Source: Cardiobacteriales bacterium
GTDB taxonomy: Bacteria > Pseudomonadota > Gammaproteobacteria > Cardiobacteriales > Wohlfahrtiimonadaceae
Direction: 5' to 3'
DNA: 7,130 nt
Assembly: GCA_030150565.1 (NCBI GenBank)
Contig: JASLFR010000098.1
Span: 1 to 7,130 of the forward strand
In this document: piece by piece, positions 1-4,805 of the stretch
How positions within the stretch are numbered: the first letter of the stretch is position 1
Layout: each line of letters begins with the position of its first letter
The notes under the pieces: model-generated
Seen by the model: the letters and a program-made list of their open reading frames with translations, nothing else
The model's database searches: none
What the model was told of the DNA's origin: nothing
Position numbers and translations under genes: made by a program

Positions 1-28
1 ACCAAAGAGCAGCATAAATAGTTTTTCT

Positions 29-33
29 GGAGA
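29..33 (+). promoter_or_regulatory. Ribosome binding site of the small lipoprotein gene
   Basis: A GGAGA motif lies 8-9 bases upstream of the ATG at 42, which is good Shine-Dalgarno spacing. It supports this start and indicates that the short reading frame is really translated. Only 28 bases precede it in the window, so the promoter cannot be judged. Confidence 0.7.
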
Positions 34-41
34 ATATTAAT

Positions 42-275
42 ATGAGATTGATCACACTCTTACTGATCCCTACCCTATTATTAACAGCGTGTCATAGCGA
101 TGATTATGCTAATAGCACCAATACTCAGCGCCTCATTACGGGGCAAGGCTCATCATTAATGGGGGAAAAACGCCTCATTGACCAAGGCTCTGAAGTGAGC
201 ACCAATCGTGATCGATTAATTGATCGTACTGCACCCCAAACAGAGGGATTAATCAATAGAGATCAATACCGATAA
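42..275 (+). CDS. Small predicted lipoprotein with repeated RLI motifs
   Basis: A 77-residue protein with a classical lipoprotein signal peptide. It has Arg at position 2, a hydrophobic stretch at residues 3-16, and a lipobox Leu-Thr-Ala-Cys with the lipidated cysteine at residue 17. The mature part is only 61 residues, polar and without cysteines. Residue +2 is His, not the Asp that retains lipoproteins in the inner membrane, so outer-membrane sorting is likely by the E. coli rule. The mature chain carries an Arg-Leu-Ile motif at residues 30, 44 and 58, exactly 14 apart, and a degenerate Gly-Leu-Ile at 69. This suggests a short internally repeated peptide. A good RBS supports the start. It converges with rpoD and shares its terminator. 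I do not recognise the family and propose no function beyond a predicted small envelope lipoprotein. Confidence 0.75.
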   Translation: MRLITLLLIPTLLLTACHSDDYANSTNTQRLITGQGSSLMGEKRLIDQGSEVSTNRDRLIDRTAPQTEGLINRDQYR

Positions 276-303
276 AATGGAGTGATAAAAGCAGAACAAA
301 TAG

Positions 304-332
304 AAAGCCCCACTATAAAAGTGGGGCTTTTT
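304..332. terminator. Bidirectional intrinsic terminator between the lipoprotein gene and rpoD
   Basis: A perfect 10-bp inverted repeat (AAAGCCCCAC at 304-313, GTGGGGCTTT at 321-330) encloses a 7-base loop. On the + strand the stem runs into five T residues. On the - strand it ends in TTTCTATTT. It lies 28 bases after the lipoprotein stop and 24 bases beyond the rpoD stop, where a shared terminator for convergent genes would be expected. Confidence 0.88.
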
Positions 333-353
333 CATATCTCTAAATGTTAAACC

Positions 354-2162
354 TTAATCTACATCTAAGAAGCTCTTAAGGCTCTCTGAGCGATTAGGAT
401 GGCGGAGCTTTCGCAACGCTTTCGCTTCAATCTGACGAATCCGCTCACGAGTTACATCAAACTGCTTTCCAACCTCTTCAAGCGTATGATCCGTATTCAT
501 ATCGATTCCAAAGCGCATCCGTAACACTTTCGCTTCACGTGCAGTTAAGCTATTAAGCACCTCACGGGTTGCGTGATTCAATCCCTCATCCGTTGCAGAA
601 GCGAGTGGGGACTCCGCATAAACGTCTTCGATAAAATCACCTAAGTTGGAATCTTCATCATCACCAACAGGAGTCTCCATCGAAACAGGTTCACGAGCAA
701 TCTTAAGCACTTTACGCACTCGATCCTCAGTCTCCCCCATCTCTTTTGCAATCTCTTCAGGAGTTGGATCACGCCCCAACTCTTGCAACAATTGTCTTGA
801 GATACGATTGAGTTTATTGATCGTCTCAATCATATGAACAGGGATACGAATTGTACGAGCTTGATCCGCAATAGAGCGGGTAATCGCTTGACGAATCCAC
901 CATGTTGCATAGGTTGAGAATTTATATCCACGGCGATACTCAAATTTATCGACCGCTTTCATCAATCCAATATTCCCCTCTTGAATCAGATCGAGGAATT
1001 GTAGACCACGGTTGGTATATTTTTTAGCAATTGAGATTACAAGACGTAAGTTCGCCTCAATCATCTCACGCTTTGCACGCTTTGCTCGAGAATCACCGAT
1101 GCTGATTTGTCGATTGATATCTTTAATTTCAAAAATAGTGAGATCTGTCTCTCTCTCAATTTCAGCTAATTGCTCTTGATAAGCAACAATCTCATCTCGA
1201 CGCTCTTTCAACGCTTCAACATACTTCGCTTTACGTTTTAAGATTTGATCAAAGACCTCAATATTCGCCTCATTTCTTGGGAAGTTCTTCAAAAACTCCA
1301 TGCGGGGCATTTTCGATTCAGCAACCGCAATGCGCATAATTTTACGCTCGATAGGACGAATTTTTTCAATCGTCTCTTGAAGCAAGCCGTACATCTCTTC
1401 TTGAATTTTTGGCGTTAATTGAAACTCCATAAATTTCTCACGAAGCGCAGCTCTCGCCTCACCCATCTCTTCTGAGATTACGTTGCGATCTTCACCCTGT
1501 ACCTTTTTAAGGTGCTCTAAACGCTCCTTAAGCTCTTTAATCTTAAGCGCAAACTCCTCTTCATTAGGACCATCTGGATCGGGCTCTACATACTCCTCAT
1601 CTTCGCTCGACTCCTCAGCCTCTTCAAAGAAGACGCTCGCATCGATAAAACCAGAGGCGATATCACTCAAACGGGTTCCATTCTCGATAGCAGCGTTGTA
1701 CGCATCAATTAGGTGATAAGAGGCGGGGAGATAGAGAGCAAGCGACATTAAAGCTTCGTTGAGCCCCTCTTCAATCCGAATTGCGATCTCCTTCTCCTGC
1801 TCACGCGTTAAGAGATCTACAGTCCCCATCTCACGCATATACATACGAACAGGATCAGTGGTGCGACCAATCTCTTCATTGTCGATATTAACGAGGACTT
1901 CAGCCGCCTCTTCAACCGCATCATCATCAGAATCGACAGACTCATTAAGCATCAACGTATCTTCATCAGGAACCTCTTCATGAACGGAGATTCCCATATC
2001 TGAAATCATACTAATAATGGTGTCGATCTGCTCTGGATCCACAATATCTGTGGGTAGTTGGTCATTTACTTCAGCATAGGTGAGATACCCCTGCTCTTTT
2101 CCGATCGCAATCAACTTTTTGATCTGCTGTTGCTGCTTTTTGATGTCTGTATTTTTGCTCAT
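354..2162 (-). CDS. rpoD: RNA polymerase primary (housekeeping) sigma factor RpoD, sigma-70
   Basis: A 602-residue primary sigma factor, close to the 613 residues of E. coli sigma-70. It directs RNA polymerase core to housekeeping promoters. Region 1.1 covers about residues 15-75 (GKEQGYLTYAEVND). Region 1.2 is about 102-130 (DPVRMYMREMGTVDLLTRE). A non-conserved region with an acidic patch (about 180-205) spans to about 365. Region 2 follows at 366-445, with the -10 reading helix around 415-443, including Gln425 and Thr428, the equivalents of sigma-70 Gln437 and Thr440. Region 3 is about 446-520. Region 4.2 has its helix-turn-helix at 561-587 (TRERIRQIEAKALRKLR). The N-terminus carries a short Gln run (residues 10-13). 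The ATG at 2162 has only a distant AAGGG (13-base spacing). The gene sits downstream of an rpoS-like gene instead of rpsU-dnaG, which is unusual for gammaproteobacteria. Identity is secure. Confidence 0.98.
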   Translation of the reverse strand: MSKNTDIKKQQQQIKKLIAIGKEQGYLTYAEVNDQLPTDIVDPEQIDTIISMISDMGISVHEEVPDEDTLMLNESVDSDDDAVEEAAEVLVNIDNEEIGRTTDPVRMYMREMGTVDLLTREQEKEIAIRIEEGLNEALMSLALYLPASYHLIDAYNAAIENGTRLSDIASGFIDASVFFEEAEESSEDEEYVEPDPDGPNEEEFALKIKELKERLEHLKKVQGEDRNVISEEMGEARAALREKFMEFQLTPKIQEEMYGLLQETIEKIRPIERKIMRIAVAESKMPRMEFLKNFPRNEANIEVFDQILKRKAKYVEALKERRDEIVAYQEQLAEIERETDLTIFEIKDINRQISIGDSRAKRAKREMIEANLRLVISIAKKYTNRGLQFLDLIQEGNIGLMKAVDKFEYRRGYKFSTYATWWIRQAITRSIADQARTIRIPVHMIETINKLNRISRQLLQELGRDPTPEEIAKEMGETEDRVRKVLKIAREPVSMETPVGDDEDSNLGDFIEDVYAESPLASATDEGLNHATREVLNSLTAREAKVLRMRFGIDMNTDHTLEEVGKQFDVTRERIRQIEAKALRKLRHPNRSESLKSFLDVD

Positions 2163-2214
2163 AAGTAGAATTGTACCCTTAGCTTATTTATCGATGACTC
2201 TTACAACCCAACCA

Positions 2215-2220
2215 ATTATA
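2215..2220 (-). promoter_or_regulatory. Candidate proximal rpoD promoter -10 (TATAAT)
   Basis: A consensus TATAAT reads on the - strand 52 bases before the rpoD start, which would give a leader of roughly 45 bases. No hexamer resembling TTGACA lies 16-19 bases upstream, and there is no extended TG. It may be a weak or activator-dependent promoter, or chance. Confidence 0.35.
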
Positions 2221-2272
2221 AAAGAGGCGTCTGCCCGATCACTCTACTGCATCTTGCGTAGTCGATGAATCC

Positions 2273-2324
2273 AAAACTGGTCTCTATAAAAAGAGGAGTG
2301 CTTTCCCCCTTCCGAACCAGTTTT
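2273..2324. repeat. Interleaved 9-bp inverted repeat in the rpoD leader
   Basis: AAAACTGGT (2273-2281) and ACCAGTTTT (2316-2324) are perfect reverse complements. A third partial copy, ACCAGT (2326-2331), directly repeats the second arm. One arm lies inside the loop of the GAGGAGTG/CACTCCTC stem and the other outside it, so the two stems have the topology of an H-type pseudoknot or alternative folds. It could act as RNA structure in the rpoD leader or as a DNA operator. Confidence 0.5.
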
Positions 2325-2355
2325 AACCAGTCAGAAGAGCGAAAATCCACTCCTC
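2288..2355 (-). terminator. Candidate intrinsic terminator after the rpoS-like gene
   Basis: On the - strand GAGGAGTG (2355-2348) can pair with CACTCCTC (2300-2293), and a run of T follows directly (2292-2288). Inside the stem, TTTTC (2345-2341) can also pair with GGAAA (2306-2302). This gives a long stem about 23 bases beyond the rpoS-like stop codon. The long loop makes it a weaker case than the terminator at 304-332. It shares sequence with a second, interleaved inverted repeat. Confidence 0.42.
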
Positions 2356-2385
2356 ATTATAGCATAATATAGAGAATCTAGGCAA
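2356..2385 (-). promoter_or_regulatory. Candidate extended -10 promoter for rpoD at the end of the rpoS-like gene
   Basis: On the - strand, TTGCCT (2385-2380, four of six to the -35 consensus) is followed after 18 bases by TATAAT (2361-2356), preceded by TGC, a perfect extended -10. The -35 overlaps the last codon and the stop codon of the rpoS-like gene. Transcription would begin near 2350 and give an rpoD leader of about 190 bases. This is the best promoter-like sequence between the two sigma genes. Confidence 0.5.
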
Positions 2386-3316
2386 TCAGGGCGCCGACGT
2401 CAAACGACTCATCTTCAAGTACATTCTTCAGATTTTTTAAGCCTTTCAATTGAATTTGACGCACTTTATCGCGGGAGATATCCATCGCTTTTGCTGTCAC
2501 CTCTAGTGTAGAGCGTTCATAACCATTCAAGCCAAAACGCATCTCAATCACCTTCTTCTGCTCAGGATCGAGCGCTTTTACACTCTTCTCTAGAAGTTGA
2601 TAGAGCGTTAACTCCTCCATCGTCTCAAGTTGAGAATCGACAGAGATCTCACTCTCAATAAAATTGTGGAATGTCTCGCTCTCCTCCCCCATCTCAGCAT
2701 CGAGCGAGAGTGTACTCTCATTCTCTTTGTAGAGCGCTGAAACCTGTTCTAATGGGAGATTCATCTCTTTTGCAATCTCTTCTAATGTGGGTTCTCGATT
2801 GAGTTTAGTACGTAATTGATATTCTGCTTTAAGATGACTATTAATCGCCTTATTCACATGAATCGGAAGACGAACCGTACGGCTCTGATTCATCACCGCT
2901 TTATCGACATAATCCCGAATCCACCATGTTGCATAAGTGGAGAGTCGGTACCCCTTATCAGGATCAAATTTATCGATTGCATGCATCAAACCGAGATTCC
3001 CTTCAGAGATAAGATCTAAGGTGTCGAGCCCTCGATTTTCATAATTACGTGCAATCGAGACGACTAATCTTAAGTTTGATTCAATCAGTTTATTAAGAGC
3101 GGCACGATCCCCCCCCCGCGCTGCAATGGAGAGCTCAATCTCCTCCTCCGCGGTTAAGAGTTCATACTGCCCAATCTCGCTAAAATAGCGTTGGAGTATC
3201 GTACGATTACTTGGATCAAAGGCGCTATCGCTCGGTGCTAGATTCTCTAGAAAGGATTTAAAGTCCTTGGAGCGTTCTGCCTTCTGTTCTACTTTTTTTG
3301 TTTGAGCTTTGTTCAT
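2378..3316 (-). CDS. rpoS: RpoS-like sigma-70-family sigma factor
   Basis: A 312-residue group 2 sigma factor (E. coli RpoS has 330). Region 1.2 is about residues 37-70. Region 2 is 76-153 (SNLRLVVSIAR, NRGLDTLDLISEGNLGL, YATWWIR, MNQSRTVRLPIH). Region 3 is about 154-230. Region 4 is about 243-300, with a helix-turn-helix ending in SRDKVRQIQLKGLKNL. RpoS identity rests on the MNQ(S/T)RT(V/I)RLPIH block, Lys156 (equivalent of E. coli Lys173, used for -13C recognition and RssB binding), region 4.2 VRQIQ, and an RpoS-like end (FDVGALIA versus LNIEALF). The RpoH box is absent. Oddities: Asp135 replaces the Gln152 equivalent, Asp138 replaces Glu155, and LEDVG of region 4.2 is LEVTA. A G9 tract spans codons 67-70. 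GAGGG sits 8 bases before the ATG. It would direct stationary-phase or stress transcription. The assignment is strong for family and fair for orthology. Confidence 0.87.
   Translation of the reverse strand: MNKAQTKKVEQKAERSKDFKSFLENLAPSDSAFDPSNRTILQRYFSEIGQYELLTAEEEIELSIAARGGDRAALNKLIESNLRLVVSIARNYENRGLDTLDLISEGNLGLMHAIDKFDPDKGYRLSTYATWWIRDYVDKAVMNQSRTVRLPIHVNKAINSHLKAEYQLRTKLNREPTLEEIAKEMNLPLEQVSALYKENESTLSLDAEMGEESETFHNFIESEISVDSQLETMEELTLYQLLEKSVKALDPEQKKVIEMRFGLNGYERSTLEVTAKAMDISRDKVRQIQLKGLKNLKNVLEDESFDVGALIA
3109..3117 (-). repeat. G9 homopolymer inside the rpoS-like gene
   Basis: The coding strand has nine consecutive G residues (nine C on the + strand), spanning codons for Arg67-Gly68-Gly69-Asp70 (CGG GGG GGG GAT). 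It is the longest mononucleotide run in the window. Loss of one G leads to TGA after residue 76, and gain of one G leads to TAA after residue 74, so either slip removes regions 2 to 4. Confidence 0.95.
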
Positions 3317-3324
3317 AATAATTG

Positions 3325-3340
3325 CCCTCGCTGAGCTTGC
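3325..3340 (-). promoter_or_regulatory. RBS of the rpoS-like gene, within a small possible hairpin
   Basis: GAGGG (3329-3325) lies 8 bases before the ATG at 3316. Its GGGC can pair with the GCTC just upstream (loop AGCGA, one G-U pair), a 4-bp stem that would partly hide the Shine-Dalgarno sequence. The RBS is convincing. The hairpin is weak on its own. Confidence 0.55.
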
Positions 3341-3352
3341 TTTTTAAATTGT

Positions 3353-3428
3353 TGACTTAACAGTTTTGCTGTCTTGTCCCTAATTCGTCCTTTTTGGGGC
3401 GCAAATCAAAGCACTCACTGCTAAGTCA
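3353..3428 (-). promoter_or_regulatory. Long imperfect inverted repeat in the rpoS leader
   Basis: On the - strand TGACTTAGCAGT (3428-3417) pairs with ACTGTTAAGTCA (3364-3353), twelve base pairs with one G-U. After a small internal loop, TGCT (3413-3410) pairs with AGCA (3370-3367). The structure lies about 24 bases upstream of the Shine-Dalgarno sequence. A weak -10-like TATCAT (3436-3431) is just upstream, without a recognisable -35. It may be a regulatory leader hairpin, by analogy with the structured rpoS leader of E. coli, or a split operator. Confidence 0.5.
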
Positions 3429-3463
3429 CAATGATATCGCTAATAAAACTCAATGGATAATTG

Positions 3464-3483
3464 AAAAAAGATAAGGCTCCCTT
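3464..3483 (-). terminator. Weak candidate terminator after the C-S lyase gene
   Basis: On the - strand AAGG-GAG-CCTT is followed by ATC and six T residues, about 63 bases beyond the patB-like stop codon. The T run is good but the stem has only four pairs, so termination would be inefficient at best. Some read-through from patB into the rpoS-like gene is possible. Confidence 0.33.
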
Positions 3484-3546
3484 CAAAAAAAACTATAACT
3501 CTTCCATGATTTATCGCCTAAATCACTCTTTATTAACGAATAAAAT

Positions 3547-4716
3547 CTATTTTTTAAGATCGAAACAACCTAAAATTCGGCTAATCCCCTCCATGAGAGT
3601 AGATCTTGGGGTTGCAAAATTTAATCGAACATATCCACTATTCTCCCCAAAGGTCGCCCCGTTATTGAGTGCGATCTTATTTTTGAGCAAAATTTTATAA
3701 GCATCAACCCCTAGTTGAGTCCCATTAAAGTCGAGCCACATCAGATAAGTCGCCTCAGGGATAGTGAATCGTAACCCTTCAATTTTTGAGAGCTCTTCCA
3801 CCACATAATCACGATTAGCAGTTAAGTAGTGACGAAGTGCATTGAGCCACTCATCTCCATAATCGAAAGCGAGCTCGGTCGCCTTCATTGCGTAGATATT
3901 CATTCTAGGGACAAATCCCATCATCGCTGAGATAAATCGCTCCCGAAGCGCTTCATTCTCAATGATCGCAAATCCTCCACCAAGCCCTGGAATATTGAAG
4001 GTTTTGCTTGCAGAATAGAGGGTGATGGTGTGCTCTCGAGTCGCTTGACTCAAAAGAGCGTAGGGGCGATGTTCATTTCCTTCTAAAAGAAGCTCACCAT
4101 GAATCTCATCCGAGATCACAATAAGATCACGATCGATCGCTACCCTCTCCAATCGTTTCTGCTCCTCTTCAGTAAAGACTCGCCCTGAAGGATTATGGGG
4201 ATCACAAAGCATAAAGAGCGCACTATTCTCATCTAACGCTGAGCGAATCGCCCCCTCTTCAAGCGTAAATCTCATCTCGTGCGTACCACGATCTTCACGT
4301 GTTAAAGGGACATCTCTCCGCTCAATGCCAACATTCTCCCCAATCGCTAAAAATGGGGGATAGATCGGCGTTGTTGTCAGATAATTCGCCTCTGGATTAC
4401 CCATTTTTACCATATTTGCAGCCACATTTAGGCCAGTCTTTAGACTCGGTAGAAGCACAATGGCATCTGAAGAGAATTCCCAACCATAGATCTTCTTCAT
4501 GCGGTAGCTGATGGAATCTAAAAGACGAGCAGGGCGCGCCTTTCCATATCCATACACCCCATTTTCAGAGAGCCTCATCAATCCCTCTTGCACCTCTTTT
4601 GGGGATTTAAAATCCATATCAGCGATCCACATCGGTAGGGTGCCGATATCGAACGTGGTCCATTTATCGGAATTGTTATTACGTCGGTTGATCACTTCAT
4701 CAAAATCGAAAGTCAT
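3547..4716 (-). CDS. patB: PLP-dependent C-S lyase, PatB/MalY family (cystathionine beta-lyase type)
   Basis: A 389-residue fold-type I aminotransferase-like enzyme of the usual PatB/MalY length. These enzymes use pyridoxal phosphate to split the C-S bond of cystathionine or cysteine S-conjugates, giving pyruvate, ammonia and a thiol. Diagnostic motifs are LPMWIADMDF (27-36), VYGYG (54-58), PHNPSGRVF (173-181) with Asn175, SDEIHGEL (202-209) with Asp203 facing the cofactor pyridine nitrogen, and YSASKTFNIPGLGGG (234-248) with Lys238 as the cofactor-binding lysine. Arg364 in VRLNF is the likely substrate-carboxylate arginine. No signal peptide is present, so it acts in the cytoplasm. AAGGAG six bases before the ATG fixes the start. 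It follows pepD by 89 bases across a hairpin. Symbol patB versus malY cannot be separated by sequence alone. A regulatory role like E. coli MalY is not implied. Confidence 0.9.
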   Translation of the reverse strand: MTFDFDEVINRRNNNSDKWTTFDIGTLPMWIADMDFKSPKEVQEGLMRLSENGVYGYGKARPARLLDSISYRMKKIYGWEFSSDAIVLLPSLKTGLNVAANMVKMGNPEANYLTTTPIYPPFLAIGENVGIERRDVPLTREDRGTHEMRFTLEEGAIRSALDENSALFMLCDPHNPSGRVFTEEEQKRLERVAIDRDLIVISDEIHGELLLEGNEHRPYALLSQATREHTITLYSASKTFNIPGLGGGFAIIENEALRERFISAMMGFVPRMNIYAMKATELAFDYGDEWLNALRHYLTANRDYVVEELSKIEGLRFTIPEATYLMWLDFNGTQLGVDAYKILLKNKIALNNGATFGENSGYVRLNFATPRSTLMEGISRILGCFDLKK

Positions 4717-4756
4717 CCTTCACTCCTTTAGTCTATTCATCTTTTATAATCGATAA

Positions 4757-4774
4757 GAGGGGCCTAAGCCCCTC
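4757..4774 (-). terminator. Hairpin between pepD and the C-S lyase gene
   Basis: GAGGGGC and GCCCCTC form a perfect 7-bp stem with a 4-base loop, 31 bases beyond the pepD stop. On the - strand it is followed by TTATCGATTAT, a poor T run, so it may be a weak terminator or an RNA-stabilising hairpin within an operon. A TATAAA at 4748-4743 just after it could be a -10 for patB, but no -35 is visible. Confidence 0.5.
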
Positions 4775-4805
4775 CAATCCTCATCTTTATACTCTCATAG
4801 TAACG

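Noticed and set aside
1483..1983. Plus-strand open frames opposite rpoD (1483-1716 and 1759-1983)
   Set aside because: Serine-rich translations antisense to the acidic rpoD coding sequence, without family features: shadows of the real gene.
2080..2268. Plus-strand 62-codon frame in the rpoD leader
   Set aside because: Mostly antisense to the rpoD 5' end, with no RBS. The leader is better explained by regulatory structure.
2378..3316. Assignment of the second sigma factor as RpoH
   Set aside because: It lacks the RpoH box and has the RpoS-type MNQ-RT-RLPIH block, VRQIQ and C-terminal end.
3351..3380. Plus-strand promoter starting from TTGACT in the rpoS leader
   Set aside because: No -10-like hexamer lies 16-18 bases downstream and no plus-strand gene follows.
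3461..3700. Plus-strand 79-codon frame in the patB-rpoS gap
   Set aside because: It is half antisense to patB, has no convincing RBS and no recognisable domain.
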